Shown: positions 1 through 8,585, counted from the first letter of the stretch. The stretch is 43,243 nt of DNA from EsbW-18 sp033811555 (GCA_033811555.1 JAPXOG010000001.1:1-43243); one strand, 5' to 3'. Numbers and translations are program-made. Notes: generated from the sequence alone by a model not told the origin.

Positions 1-1
1 A

Positions 2-466
2 GGTTTTGGTTTGACAAGTTTTGCCAAAAGTGGTGCATATGGTTATGACAAAAATGGCAACCCGAACCCACACAGAGGCATAGATTTTCGAGGTTCTATA
101 GGAACACCACGTTTAGCGGCTGCTAACGGTGTGGTGCGTGATGCTGTAAACATGGATGCACAAAAAGGATGCTACTCTTACGGTAAATGGATACTTATAG
201 ATCATGATAACGGTTTATCAACTCTTTACGCGCATTTGTCCGTCATGTCGGTATCTGCTGGAGATAAAGTAAATGCCGGACAGATTATCGGCTATGCAGG
301 TGCAACTGGATATTCTACAGGTCCACATCTGCATTTCACCGTATTTGACCGTGATGCTGTACAAGTTTCTCAATTTACTTGGAGTATAGGTTGCAAAAAT
401 ACTAAAGTTCCATACGCTCCATATGAAGCATATCTAGATCCTCTTGAATATCTTCCTAAGCTCTAA
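2..466 (+). CDS. M23 (LytM-type) metallopeptidase, 5' partial
   Basis: C-terminal part of a zinc metallopeptidase that cleaves peptidoglycan cross-links outside the membrane. The reading frame is open to the left edge, so the N-terminus lies outside the window; an in-frame TTG at 11 is not a believable start. The M23 metal-site motifs are visible: HRGID near the left, YAHLS in the middle and GPHLHF towards the end, in the normal order for a LytM domain. Two cysteines (in GCYSYG and IGCKN) could form a disulfide, which would fit an exported enzyme (inference). A small membrane protein follows 54 nt downstream on the same strand. Confidence 0.85.
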   Translation, partial: GFGLTSFAKSGAYGYDKNGNPNPHRGIDFRGSIGTPRLAAANGVVRDAVNMDAQKGCYSYGKWILIDHDNGLSTLYAHLSVMSVSAGDKVNAGQIIGYAGATGYSTGPHLHFTVFDRDAVQVSQFTWSIGCKNTKVPYAPYEAYLDPLEYLPKL

Positions 467-520
467 TAATAACCTAAACCATTATTAAAGACGCACTAAA
501 GCGCCATCCTAAAGAATTAT

Positions 521-868
521 ATGAACCATTTAAACCCTCACAATAAAGGATTCTTGCAGATCATTATTATCATCATAATTGCTCTTATCGTTCTAGGATA
601 CTTCAGTATCAACATCGCAGATGTTATAGCATCTCCGGTTGTGCAAGATAATCTATCTTATGCATGGAACCTAGTAAAAAATATATGGAAGAATTATTTG
701 CAAAGACCTGCTACATGGATATGGAATAATATTGTGAACACTTTATGGAATTTATTTTTGCAAGGACTTGAAAGACTACGAAATAGAGAAACGATCGATA
801 AAATACCAAAAACAACAGTTCTAACTCATGCTTATCAACTTGTGAGAGTCAATTCGTTAATTATATAA
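521..868 (+). CDS. Small single-pass membrane protein of unknown function
   Basis: 115 residues. After a short polar N-terminus there is one very hydrophobic helix (about residues 11-38, with seven consecutive isoleucines), then a Trp/Asn-rich region (WNLVKNIWKNYL, WIWNNIVNTLWNLF) that looks amphipathic and membrane-associated. There is no lipobox or signal-peptidase site. I recognise no named family. It sits between an M23 peptidase and a Xer recombinase on the same strand, so a cell-envelope role is possible but unproven. No clear SD precedes the ATG. Confidence 0.65.
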   Translation: MNHLNPHNKGFLQIIIIIIIALIVLGYFSINIADVIASPVVQDNLSYAWNLVKNIWKNYLQRPATWIWNNIVNTLWNLFLQGLERLRNRETIDKIPKTTVLTHAYQLVRVNSLII

Positions 869-924
869 AAACAATAACAATAAAGGTTTTTGGAATTATC
901 ATAGAATAGTTCGTTTTACATATA

Positions 925-953
925 TTGTGCGAATGATAGTATAGAGTTATAAA
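925..953 (+). promoter_or_regulatory. Promoter of the xer gene
   Basis: TTGTGC (925-930), 17-nt spacer, TATAAA (948-953). This would give a leader of roughly 13 nt before the ATG at 973. No SD is present in that leader. Confidence 0.5.
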
Positions 954-972
954 TAGTAAAAAAGAATTCACC

Positions 973-1944
973 ATGTCTTCCCTAAAAAGCAAGAAGCCGT
1001 TAACTGAACATATACTACCTTTCCTAGAATACTGTGAAATAGAAAAAGGACTCTCAGATAACACCCAAAGAAATTATCGTCAGTACCTTCTACTTTTTAC
1101 TCGTTGGCTAAAACAAATAGGAAAGGAATTCCTACTTCCCCATGAACTAACTTCGCAACATATTTGGGACTACAGACTTTTTTTAGCACGGCAATATAAA
1201 ACTTCTTCAGGACAATCTCTTGGCAAAAAATCACAAAACTACTACCTCATAGCTCTACGTGCACTTTTGGATTTCCTTGTTGATCGAGACATAGAAACTC
1301 TCCCCTCTTCAAAAGTTAAACTAGCCAAACAAAAAAGCGAAGAAACGATTTCGTTTTTAGATGTGCATGACATAGAAGCTATATTATCTATCCCAAACAT
1401 AAAAACATTTTCTGGACTACGAGATCGCGCAATTATGGAGTTATTCTTTTCTTCCGGTATGCGTATATCGGAACTTACAGCATTAAATATAGATCAAGTT
1501 TCCTTTCTTAATGATAACCGTACAGACAAAACATATGAACTATCTATTGTAGGTAAAGGTAAACATATACGTACAGTATTCATTTCACCACGTTCCGCAC
1601 AGTGGCTCAGATTATATCTTGAAAAACGCCATGACGTTGATAAGCCTCTATTTATTAACGTGCGTTCAAAAACCAGCGATAGTCGAAGGCTTACTCCACG
1701 CTCTATTCAAATAATGATATCCCGTTGCGCTCGTATTGCAGGACTTTCTAAAAAGGTAACCCCTCACACTCTCCGTCACACCTACGCAACAGATCTCCTT
1801 TCTCACGGAGCAGATTTACGTTCAGTTCAAGAATTATTGGGCCACAAAAACGTCGCAACCACGCAAATTTATACTCATGTTACAAATAAAAGGTTACGCG
1901 ATATACATGAAAAATTTCACGGCGGTAAAGATATTAAACAGTGA
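973..1944 (+). CDS. Tyrosine recombinase XerC/XerD/XerA family
   Basis: 323 residues, full length for the family. The N-terminal SAM-like core-binding domain (about 10-105) is followed by the catalytic domain (about 125-318). The catalytic set is complete: R164 in SSGMRISEL, K195 in VGKGKHIR, H265 and R268 in PHTLRHTYA, H291 in LLGHKNV and the nucleophile Y300 in TQIYTHV. It would resolve chromosome dimers at a dif site. I see no second Xer gene, integrase-island structure or dif-like site nearby, so the housekeeping role is more likely than a mobile one, possibly as a single recombinase acting alone. The stop is TGA, evidence that TGA is not reassigned here. Confidence 0.92.
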   Translation: MSSLKSKKPLTEHILPFLEYCEIEKGLSDNTQRNYRQYLLLFTRWLKQIGKEFLLPHELTSQHIWDYRLFLARQYKTSSGQSLGKKSQNYYLIALRALLDFLVDRDIETLPSSKVKLAKQKSEETISFLDVHDIEAILSIPNIKTFSGLRDRAIMELFFSSGMRISELTALNIDQVSFLNDNRTDKTYELSIVGKGKHIRTVFISPRSAQWLRLYLEKRHDVDKPLFINVRSKTSDSRRLTPRSIQIMISRCARIAGLSKKVTPHTLRHTYATDLLSHGADLRSVQELLGHKNVATTQIYTHVTNKRLRDIHEKFHGGKDIKQ

Positions 1945-2406
1945 TTAGTTACAATTTTTTGCTTTCTCAAGCCCAGCACGTATAGCTTCTTCCTCGTTTT
2001 CATACCACACCTTATTTTCCTCCTTTATCTGACTAGCTCCAACACACCATGGAAAATGGTATTTTGAGCCTTTTTTTGAGGCAACTACGCTTTTTACTAC
2101 ATTCGAAGATGGTTTTATATAGGCATTAGAAGGCTTTAAATTGAGCTCTGGAGAGATATTTTCGTCTTTACGTGTATTCGTGGCTAAATCAACTTTAGAA
2201 CCCATATCAAAGCCTTTTTGGCATATAGATATCGACTTTTCATTTGTGTTTTCAAGCTCTATAAGTGATACACCGTGGGTTATATAAGCAGTACAGACAA
2301 CTACTGCAACAAGTAATCCGTCACGAAGCACTACGCGCAAAAGCCCCTTGTACAAACGCTTGAATTCATGTATACTACTCTTTGTTTTTTCAAATAAAAT
2401 TAACAT
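1945..2406 (-). CDS. Small membrane-anchored protein with an Ada-like metal-binding motif
   Basis: About 153 residues from the ATG at 2406. One membrane helix lies at about residues 27-43 (GLLVAVVVCTAYITHGV), followed by a polar linker and a C-terminal motif, SKYHFPWCVGASQI...NKVWYENEEEAIRAGLEKAKNC, that resembles the Cys/His metal-binding module of Ada-type proteins. The start is uncertain. The ATG at 2406 shares the palindrome CATATG with the start of rpmA on the other strand, and the rpmA promoter lies inside this frame. A GTG near residue 26 would keep the helix and clear that promoter. The gene ends directly next to the xer stop, tail to tail. Function unknown. Confidence 0.6.
   Translation of the reverse strand: MLILFEKTKSSIHEFKRLYKGLLRVVLRDGLLVAVVVCTAYITHGVSLIELENTNEKSISICQKGFDMGSKVDLATNTRKDENISPELNLKPSNAYIKPSSNVVKSVVASKKGSKYHFPWCVGASQIKEENKVWYENEEEAIRAGLEKAKNCN
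2348..2376 (+). promoter_or_regulatory. Promoter of rpmA
   Basis: TTGTAC (2348-2353), 17-nt spacer, TATACT (2371-2376), a good sigma-70-type match. The transcript would start near 2383, giving a leader of about 24 nt. The promoter is antisense to the beginning of the minus-strand gene ending at 1945. Confidence 0.6.
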
Positions 2407-2682
2407 ATGGCACAAAGAAAAGCTGGAGGAACAGCTAAAAACTTACGCGATTCCAATCCTAAATTTTTGGGAGTAAAAATAGCAGACGGACAGAAAGCTA
2501 AGCCCGGTGCAATTATCGTACGACAACGAGGAACTAAAATAGAAGCCGGAGCTAATGTACGTACAGGAAAAGATCATACACTCTACGCAACTTCACAAGG
2601 TACTGTTAAATTTCGCACAAAACGAGTAGTACGTTTTAACGGAATTCTCGCCCGAAAAAAGATTGTAGACGTAATATCTTAA
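2407..2682 (+). CDS. rpmA: 50S ribosomal protein bL27
   Basis: 91 residues, the usual size. The N-terminus AQRKAGGTAKNLRDSNPKFLG is the bL27 signature, whose flexible end reaches the peptidyl transferase centre; the rest (GAIIVRQRGTKIEAGANV, GKDHTLYA, GTVKF) aligns with the family core. There is no N-terminal extension of the kind that needs cleavage in Firmicutes. bL27 is normally co-transcribed with rplU (bL21); here rplU lies about 5.7 kb away on the opposite strand. Confidence 0.97.
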   Translation: MAQRKAGGTAKNLRDSNPKFLGVKIADGQKAKPGAIIVRQRGTKIEAGANVRTGKDHTLYATSQGTVKFRTKRVVRFNGILARKKIVDVIS

Positions 2683-2690
2683 GAAAAAAT

Positions 2691-2715
2691 AAAAACACGA
2701 TTTCGACGTGTTTTT
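2691..2715 (+). terminator. Intrinsic terminator after rpmA
   Basis: AAAAACACG pairs perfectly with CGTGTTTTT around a 7-nt loop, 9 nt after the rpmA stop. The A/T ends of the stem let it work in both directions, so it may also serve rplI arriving from the right. Confidence 0.75.
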
Positions 2716-2745
2716 ATATTCTTAAGTTAAATGATGTTTTTTGTA

Positions 2746-3192
2746 TTATTCGGTAGGAATTACACGAACTATAAGCGTACCTTTAGTGTTCCCTGCCCCA
2801 ACAGTTATAGAAATATCTCCTGTCGTCTTTATTGGTTCTGAAAGATGCACACACCCCACAGGAACAGTTACACCTAATTGATCATACAGAGCTACAATTA
2901 TTTTTTCAGGATGTAAAGAAGCAAATAGGTGTCCCTTTTCATTTGCACGTTCATGTACTGTAACTATTTTGCCGTTAATTTGCGAAACACATTTTTCAAT
3001 CTCACTATCGTATTTTTGTTTGTCAGCATCTGCTTTATGTTTGCGTGATGCTGCTGCTGCACGCGCTGCAGGCGTTGCCGCCTGCGCCAGCTTGCGTGGT
3101 ATAAGAAAATTGAGAGCATAACCATCGGCAACAGTAACAATATCAAATTGCCTTCCCACCTTTGCAACATCTTTAAGCAAAATAACCTCCAT
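2746..3192 (-). CDS. rplI: 50S ribosomal protein bL9
   Basis: 148 residues from the ATG at 3192, chosen because the family begins M-x-VILLxDV (here MEVILLKDVAKVG) and because a promoter ends 7 nt upstream. The frame extends 12 codons further but that part is not bL9-like. The N-terminal RNA-binding domain (GYALNFLIPRKLAQAAT), the long connecting helix and the C-terminal domain (EKGHLFASLHPEKI) are all present. The presence of bL9 is taxonomically useful within the CPR. It lies 47 nt after ctpA on the same strand but has its own promoter. Confidence 0.95.
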   Translation of the reverse strand: MEVILLKDVAKVGRQFDIVTVADGYALNFLIPRKLAQAATPAARAAAASRKHKADADKQKYDSEIEKCVSQINGKIVTVHERANEKGHLFASLHPEKIIVALYDQLGVTVPVGCVHLSEPIKTTGDISITVGAGNTKGTLIVRVIPTE

Positions 3193-3199
3193 GCTGTGT

Positions 3200-3228
3200 A
3201 TAGTACTACCCATCTCTTTTTCAGACAA
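3200..3228 (-). promoter_or_regulatory. Promoter of rplI, predicting a leaderless transcript
   Basis: On the minus strand TTGTCT (3228-3223), 17-nt spacer, TACTAT (3205-3200), then only 7 nt to the ATG at 3192. Transcription starting the usual 6-8 nt after the -10 box would begin at or beside the start codon. Confidence 0.55.
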
Positions 3229-3239
3229 TACCCCTATTT

Positions 3240-4448
3240 TTACCTGTTTTTCAACAATTCTATAGCCGCATCCATTTGTGGATCTTTATCATTTTTGAAA
3301 TCCTCAACGGTTCGTTCAACAATAATATCTGGCATAAGTCCACCTTCTGATATAGAAACACCATGAGGTGTATACCACTTCCCAACTGTAAGTTTTAGAG
3401 AAGTGTTTTTAGTTAATGGCAATAACTCCTGTACTGAGCCCTTACCATATGTTTGTTCTCCTATGATAGTTGCTCTACCGTGCTCTTGTAATGCGCCTGC
3501 TACAATTTCCGAGGCTGAAGCAGAACCACGATCGACTAATACAACTACAGACACATTCTTTGGTAGCAATGAATTTCCAGAACTATGATAATCCCTAGTT
3601 TGAGTTCCCTGCTCATAACGCTCAGAAACCACCAAAGTTCCTTCTGGCAAAAAATAACTTGCAATTTCAACAGCAGCACTAAGAATACCTCCTGGATTTC
3701 CACGCAAATCAAAAATAAGCTTTGTGCCACCACGTGCAACAAATTCTCTTAATGCTCTTCTCACTTTCTGTACAGATAATCCATCAAAATTATACAACGA
3801 CAGAACAAAAATATCGTTATCTCTCCACGATGTTTCAAGTGTTGGTATTTCAATAGTTGAACGTATAATTGTCTTTTCCAAAAACTCATCCTCTCCTTCT
3901 CGAGAAATAGTAAGTGTTACTCTCGTACCAACCTTCCCACGAATACGAGAAACTGCTTTGTCTACTGATAAACCCATCGTAGATTCACCGTCAATTTTTA
4001 CAATTATATCTCCTGATCGTATACCAGCGCGATCTGCTGGCGTTCCACGAAGCGGTGCTATTACTGTTATTGCACTTTCACGCACACCGACTTCCATACC
4101 AACACCACCAAAACTTCCAAGTAATATGTCATTAAAATATTCCGTTTCCTCGGGAGGCAAAAATACGGAGTAAGGATCTCCAAGCGAATCTACAAGTCCA
4201 GCTATTGCGCCTTGTATTTTGTCTTCAGGAGACACTTTTGCGGCATCATAATAGCGCTCATTAATTGTGTTCCACACTTCCCAAAAATTCGAAAAATCTG
4301 CAGGAACAAAATCAGGAGACTCAGTATTAAGGGCATCGGTTACTAATGTCACGGGAGATACGGTGTCACGACCTATAAAAAACCCTGACACAAACAATAT
4401 CCCTCCAAGAATCACAAGACCGATTTTTTTGCTACTATCTGAATACAT
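3240..4448 (-). CDS. C-terminal processing peptidase (S41 family) with PDZ domain
   Basis: 402 residues from the ATG at 4448, chosen because the signal-anchor follows directly (LVILGGILFVSGFFIG, residues 11-26); an earlier in-frame start adds a non-family stretch. Order: membrane anchor, N-terminal S41 region, PDZ (about 110-185, GVGMEV, DRAGIRSGDIIVKIDG), protease core (about 205-400). The Ser/Lys catalytic pair is carried by GSASASE (308-314) and K336 in TYGKGSVQ. It would cleave C-terminal tails of exported proteins. A weak promoter (TTGATA, 18 nt, GATACT) ends 9 nt before the start. It is divergent from cysS. Confidence 0.93.
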   Translation of the reverse strand: MYSDSSKKIGLVILGGILFVSGFFIGRDTVSPVTLVTDALNTESPDFVPADFSNFWEVWNTINERYYDAAKVSPEDKIQGAIAGLVDSLGDPYSVFLPPEETEYFNDILLGSFGGVGMEVGVRESAITVIAPLRGTPADRAGIRSGDIIVKIDGESTMGLSVDKAVSRIRGKVGTRVTLTISREGEDEFLEKTIIRSTIEIPTLETSWRDNDIFVLSLYNFDGLSVQKVRRALREFVARGGTKLIFDLRGNPGGILSAAVEIASYFLPEGTLVVSERYEQGTQTRDYHSSGNSLLPKNVSVVVLVDRGSASASEIVAGALQEHGRATIIGEQTYGKGSVQELLPLTKNTSLKLTVGKWYTPHGVSISEGGLMPDIIVERTVEDFKNDKDPQMDAAIELLKNR

Positions 4449-4501
4449 AGCCAGAACAGTATCGCATAGAGTAGAATATAGTATCAAGTAACAACAAACA
4501 T

Positions 4502-5869
4502 ATGGTGTCACTTTTCAACACATTATCGAAGAAAAAAGAAATTTTCTCGCCAGAAGACGGAACCACAGTTCGTATGTATAACTGCGGGCCTACAGTGTAT
4601 GATCGCGCGCACATCGGCAATCTTCGCGCATATATCTTCTCTGATACACTACGCCGTGTTCTTTCATATGTAGGATTTAATGTTCTGCAAGTAATGAACA
4701 TAACTGACGTTGGACATCTTTCCTCCGACCAAGATTCCGGGGAAGACAAAATGACAAAGGGTTTGAAGCGGGAAGGTCTACCATTATCACTTGAAGGAAT
4801 GAAAGAACTTGCTGAACGTTACACATTATTATTTGAAGAAGATCTGTCTTCACTAAACATCATTCATCCTGATGTTATGCCTCGCGCCACCGATCATATT
4901 CCTGAACAAATAGATTTAATTCGTCGGCTAGAGGAAAAAGGATTTACCTATGTAATCGCAAATGACGGAGTGTATTTTGACACATCTAAAGACCCAAACT
5001 ATGGGAGGCTTGGTGGTCTAACACCTATATCCGAAGCACGAGATAGCGCTGTTTCTTCTTTCAAACATGGGCCAAGAGATTTCGCACTATGGAAGTTTAA
5101 CAAAAATATGGGCTGGGAAAGTCCATGGGGAAAAGGGTTTCCGGGGTGGCACATTGAATGCTCTGCTATGTCTATGAAATACCTAGGTGAATCTTTTGAT
5201 ATACATACAGGAGGCATAGACCACATTCCAGTCCATCACAACAATGAGATCGCTCAATCAGAAAACGCCACAGGAAAACCTCTGGCTCGTTTCTGGTTAC
5301 ACAATGCATTTCTTACAATTAATGAAGAAAAAATCGCTAAATCTATTGGCAACGCACTAACTCTCCCCAATCTTACCAAACAAGGAATCACTCCTCTGTC
5401 TTATCGTTACTGGCTTTTAACTGCCCACTACCGCTCCCCTATTAACTTTTCATGGAAAGCTCTTGCTGGAGCCCATACCGCTTATGAAAAATTAAAAAGC
5501 CGTATATCTAATATGCCTACAGGTGGTTCGTTAGATATAGCTTATGATGCTAAATTTCGCTCCTATATAGGAGATGATCTTAACACGCCAAAGGCGTTAT
5601 CACTTGTTTGGGATATCATCCACGATGAAGACGTGGCCGAAGAAGTTAAGAGAGCTACTATTCTTGACTGGGACGCTGTACTAGGATTACAACTAAACGA
5701 AACAAAAGATGTCAATATTCCTGAAGACGTGAAAGAATTGTTACACCGTCGAAAACTAGCCAGAGAATCAAAACATTGGGATACAGCTGATTCGCTTCGT
5801 AGTGAAATTGAGAAAAAAGGATTTTTAGTAAAAGATACTCCTGAAGGGCAAAAACTTGTTAAAAAATAA
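4502..5869 (+). CDS. cysS: Cysteinyl-tRNA synthetase
   Basis: 455 residues, normal length. This class I synthetase charges tRNA-Cys. The HIGH motif appears as AHIGN, the KMSKS loop as KIAKS followed by IGN, and the zinc ligands as the Cys in YNCGPTVYD, the Cys of GWHIECSAMS and His/Glu in HHNNEIAQSE. The C-terminal DALR-type helical part (DDLNTPKAL to the end) is present. The start gives the standard N-terminus for the family (LFNTLSKKKEIFSP). It is divergent from ctpA with 53 nt between the starts and is followed by its own terminator. Confidence 0.96.
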   Translation: MVSLFNTLSKKKEIFSPEDGTTVRMYNCGPTVYDRAHIGNLRAYIFSDTLRRVLSYVGFNVLQVMNITDVGHLSSDQDSGEDKMTKGLKREGLPLSLEGMKELAERYTLLFEEDLSSLNIIHPDVMPRATDHIPEQIDLIRRLEEKGFTYVIANDGVYFDTSKDPNYGRLGGLTPISEARDSAVSSFKHGPRDFALWKFNKNMGWESPWGKGFPGWHIECSAMSMKYLGESFDIHTGGIDHIPVHHNNEIAQSENATGKPLARFWLHNAFLTINEEKIAKSIGNALTLPNLTKQGITPLSYRYWLLTAHYRSPINFSWKALAGAHTAYEKLKSRISNMPTGGSLDIAYDAKFRSYIGDDLNTPKALSLVWDIIHDEDVAEEVKRATILDWDAVLGLQLNETKDVNIPEDVKELLHRRKLARESKHWDTADSLRSEIEKKGFLVKDTPEGQKLVKK

Positions 5870-5880
5870 CCATGAATATA

Positions 5881-5907
5881 AAAATGGCTTTATTGAGCTA
5901 TTTTTTT
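5881..5907 (+). terminator. Intrinsic terminator after cysS
   Basis: AAAATGGCT pairs with AGCTATTTT (one G-T wobble) around a 6-nt loop, followed by a run of T to 5907. It starts 12 nt after the cysS stop. Confidence 0.7.
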
Positions 5908-5955
5908 ATATAACACTATCCACAATATTCCCACAAGTACTCCCCTATTCTTGTT

Positions 5956-5985
5956 TTCACGACAATACTTACTTCGTGGTACTAT
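5956..5985 (+). promoter_or_regulatory. Promoter of dnaB with extended -10
   Basis: TTCACG (5956-5961), 18-nt spacer, TACTAT (5980-5985) preceded by TGG, an extended -10. Only 9 nt separate it from the ATG at 5995, so the transcript should have almost no leader. Confidence 0.5.
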
Positions 5986-5994
5986 GCGTGTGTC

Positions 5995-7410
5995 ATGGGA
6001 GTGGAATCCACAAAAACAACTTCACACGTCCGTACACCACCACAAGATATTGAAGCAGAAAAAGCTCTTTTGGGCTCAATTCTTCTGCGTCCAGAAGCCA
6101 TACACGAGGTTATAGATATCGTTATTCCTGACTCTTTTTATCTTGCCAAACATCGTTCTATTTTTTCAGCTATGTTTGATATTTTCCGTCGTGGCGAAGC
6201 TGTCGATCTTGTCTCGCTTTCTTCACGGCTTAAAGAGCTTAAAGAAATTGAAAGTGTAGGTGGTATGTCCTACCTTACATCTCTAGTAGATACTGTTCCT
6301 TCGTCAATGAACGCGAAACACTATGCTGAAATCGTGCAGAAAAAATACACTATGCGACAACTTATAGAAGCTGCGCATCATATCACCGAGTTAGGGTTTG
6401 CAGAAGAACAAGAAATCGAAGAGATTTTAGATAAGGCTGAAAAAAAAATATACGAAATAACTTCTGCTCCATCAAATCAGAAATTCATTCAGCTCTCCGA
6501 AGCATTAGGTGACGCATTTGAGCGTCTAGACAGATTGCACAAGACAGATGGATCTCTTCGTGGGGTCCCAACCGGTTTCCAAGAAATTGACCATAAACTT
6601 GCCGGATTCCAACCATCTGACCTTATAATACTCGCCGCTAGACCTTCTATGGGAAAAACTTCTCTTGCTCTGGATATAGCTCGCCATTCGTCTATACGTC
6701 ACGGAACCTCTGTTGGAATATTCTCCTTGGAGATGAGCGCCCAACAACTGGTAGACCGAATGCTTGCAGCAGAAGCTCAGGTAGATGCATGGCGGTTACG
6801 CACAGGAAAACTATCCACCGATGAAGAATTTGAGCGTATTGGAGAGGCGACCAACAAACTATCTCAAGCAAAAATCTACATTGATGATCAACCTGGCAAC
6901 AATATTCTCAAAATGCGCTCTGTAGCTAGACGTCTTAAAGGAGAAAAAGGACTAGATATGATTATAGTAGATTATCTACAGCTTATGGTACCTGCTGGCA
7001 AAAACCGTCCAGATAATTTGGTGCAACAGGTGACTGAAATTTCTCGCTCTCTAAAACAACTTGCGCGTGAATTAGATGTTCCGGTTGTAGCTCTCTCACA
7101 ACTCTCTCGAGCTATCGAACAACGTCGAGGTCGACCTCAGCTTTCTGATCTGCGCGATTCTGGTTCTATTGAACAAGATGCTGATGTGGTACTTTTCATA
7201 CATAACGAAGATCGTTACAAAGAAGAAGCTGTACGATCAAACATAGTAGAGCTCATCATCGCAAAGCACCGCAACGGCCCTACAGGTTCTATGGAGCTAT
7301 ACTTTGATGACAAAAAAGCAACGTTTAGATCTATTGAACGACACGGCTTAGAACAGTTTGAGAAAATGGGTACTGAGGAAAGAGACTCCTCTGCTTCTGA
7401 GATTTTTTAG
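5995..7410 (+). CDS. dnaB: Replicative DNA helicase DnaB
   Basis: 471 residues, normal length. The N-terminal helical domain (about 15-120, PPQDIEAEKALLGSILL) is followed by the RecA-like motor. Walker A is ARPSMGKTSLA (K221), Walker B lies in IIVDYLQLM, and the arginine-finger region SDLRDSGSIEQDADVV is present, as is the C-terminal IIAKHRNGPTG. It is the hexameric helicase that unwinds DNA at the fork. No intein is present. The start is set by the nearby promoter. recR follows after 75 nt but has its own promoter. Confidence 0.96.
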   Translation: MGVESTKTTSHVRTPPQDIEAEKALLGSILLRPEAIHEVIDIVIPDSFYLAKHRSIFSAMFDIFRRGEAVDLVSLSSRLKELKEIESVGGMSYLTSLVDTVPSSMNAKHYAEIVQKKYTMRQLIEAAHHITELGFAEEQEIEEILDKAEKKIYEITSAPSNQKFIQLSEALGDAFERLDRLHKTDGSLRGVPTGFQEIDHKLAGFQPSDLIILAARPSMGKTSLALDIARHSSIRHGTSVGIFSLEMSAQQLVDRMLAAEAQVDAWRLRTGKLSTDEEFERIGEATNKLSQAKIYIDDQPGNNILKMRSVARRLKGEKGLDMIIVDYLQLMVPAGKNRPDNLVQQVTEISRSLKQLARELDVPVVALSQLSRAIEQRRGRPQLSDLRDSGSIEQDADVVLFIHNEDRYKEEAVRSNIVELIIAKHRNGPTGSMELYFDDKKATFRSIERHGLEQFEKMGTEERDSSASEIF

Positions 7411-7470
7411 GTTATTGATGAAAAAGTGTTGCGAAAGATATTCTATTTGCTACTTGTTCTATGCCCCATC

Positions 7471-7479
7471 TGCTAAAAT
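7471..7479 (+). promoter_or_regulatory. Extended -10 promoter of recR, leaderless geometry
   Basis: TGC directly before TAAAAT (7474-7479) forms an extended -10. No convincing -35 sits at 16-18 nt. The ATG follows after 6 nt, so the RNA should start at or very near the initiation codon. Confidence 0.5.
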
Positions 7480-7485
7480 ATTCAT

Positions 7486-8091
7486 ATGAATTCCATCAAT
7501 AAACTGGCTGAATATTTTCAAAGATTTCCTGGGATAGGACCTAGACAAGCAAAACGCTTCGTATATTTTCTTCTATCTCAAGAAAAAAGCATACTTGAAG
7601 ATCTTGCAAAACGTATATCTGAGTTGCGCGGATCAGTCACTCAATGTCAATCGTGCTTTCGATTTTTTGATACGGATAACTATGCGGAAGTATGCGATAT
7701 TTGTTCTTCACCCAACAGAGATTCGCACGTACTAATGTTGGTTGAGAAAGATGCTGACTTAGATGCCATTGAAAAAAGCGGTGCATATAACGGACGTTAT
7801 TTTGTACTTGGCGGAACGATTCCTCTATTACGACTGCAAGAAAGTAATCTTCGAACCAAAGAATTAGTAGCGCTTTTAGACAAAAATCAAAATATAACTG
7901 AAATCATTATCGCCACTGGAGCTCACCCCGAAGGCGATATGACTGCACAGCACATACGTTCGCTTCTTGACTCTAATTTAAAAAAACGAGCATTCCGCAT
8001 ATCAGAACTCGGCCGTGGACTTTCCACCGGCACAGAACTCGAATACTCTGACGTTGACACCATTAAAAACGCACTGGAAAACAGAAAATAA
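7486..8091 (+). CDS. recR: Recombination mediator protein RecR
   Basis: 201 residues, full length. It works with RecO (and RecF) to load RecA at single-strand gaps. The N-terminal helix-hairpin-helix (FPGIGPRQAKRFVYFLL), the zinc finger CQSCFRF...VCDIC (C-x2-C, C-x2-C) and the Toprim domain (LVEKDADLDAIEKSGAYNGR) occur in the standard order, followed by the conserved GGTIPLL and the C-terminal ISELGRGLSTGTELEYSD. No dnaX or YbaB gene lies upstream, unlike the usual context. Confidence 0.96.
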   Translation: MNSINKLAEYFQRFPGIGPRQAKRFVYFLLSQEKSILEDLAKRISELRGSVTQCQSCFRFFDTDNYAEVCDICSSPNRDSHVLMLVEKDADLDAIEKSGAYNGRYFVLGGTIPLLRLQESNLRTKELVALLDKNQNITEIIIATGAHPEGDMTAQHIRSLLDSNLKKRAFRISELGRGLSTGTELEYSDVDTIKNALENRK

Positions 8092-8114
8092 AGACGTTCA
8101 ACAATAGAATGTTC

Positions 8115-8441
8115 TTACACTTTTTTGATTGTAGCCTTTGAGTATGGCTGTTTATGACCTCGTTTCTTGTAGTATCTACTTTTAGGTTTATACTTCACAA
8201 CAAGTACTTTCTTGCCCCTTCCCTGCTCTGAAATTTCTGCTTCAACTTTTTCACCTGCAATATATGGAGATCCGAGTACAGTTTGAGAACCATCATCTGT
8301 AAGAATGACTTTATCGAATACAACCTTATCACCCACCTGCACAGGTAAGCCATTTTCCCCAGCTAACTTCTCAACTATTATTGATTTATTGTCAGAAACA
8401 ATGTATTGCTTGCCTCCAGTCTCTATTACTGCGAATTTCAT
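8115..8441 (-). CDS. rplU: 50S ribosomal protein bL21
   Basis: 108 residues, normal length. The N-terminus MKFAVIETGGKQYIV and the C-terminal KYKPKSRYYKKRGHKQPYSKATI are bL21 hallmarks (23S rRNA binding). The ATG at 8441 is fixed by the family N-terminus and by a promoter 8 nt upstream. It is convergent with recR, and its usual partner rpmA is elsewhere. Confidence 0.97.
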   Translation of the reverse strand: MKFAVIETGGKQYIVSDNKSIIVEKLAGENGLPVQVGDKVVFDKVILTDDGSQTVLGSPYIAGEKVEAEISEQGRGKKVLVVKYKPKSRYYKKRGHKQPYSKATIKKV

Positions 8442-8449
8442 AGAAAACT

Positions 8450-8478
8450 ACTATATCAAAAAGCCTATTAAAAAACAA
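8450..8478 (-). promoter_or_regulatory. Promoter of rplU with extended -10, leaderless geometry
   Basis: On the minus strand TTGTTT (8478-8473), 17-nt spacer, TATAGT (8455-8450) with TGA just upstream (extended -10). Eight nt remain to the ATG at 8441. Confidence 0.6.
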
Positions 8479-8585
8479 GTAAAATATATTATACTTTTGA
8501 GGGGGTGTGTACGACGTATAGTTCGTAAAACATCTCTTTTAAAAGCAATAGATTATAAGAAATCTTTTACCACGCACCTCATTTT

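Noticed and set aside
973..1944. Xer gene as a phage or integron integrase
   Set aside because: No cargo genes, attachment repeats or integron-specific insertion motif nearby; length and motifs suit a chromosome-dimer recombinase.
8092..8114. Terminator between recR and rplU
   Set aside because: The inverted repeat seen there is interrupted and lacks a T-run.
8515..8585. Promoter of tRNA-Ala(GGC)
   Set aside because: Several AT-rich hexamers (for example TATAGT at about 8517 and TTATAA near 8553) occur, but none combines good boxes with a sensible distance to the tRNA, so none is listed.
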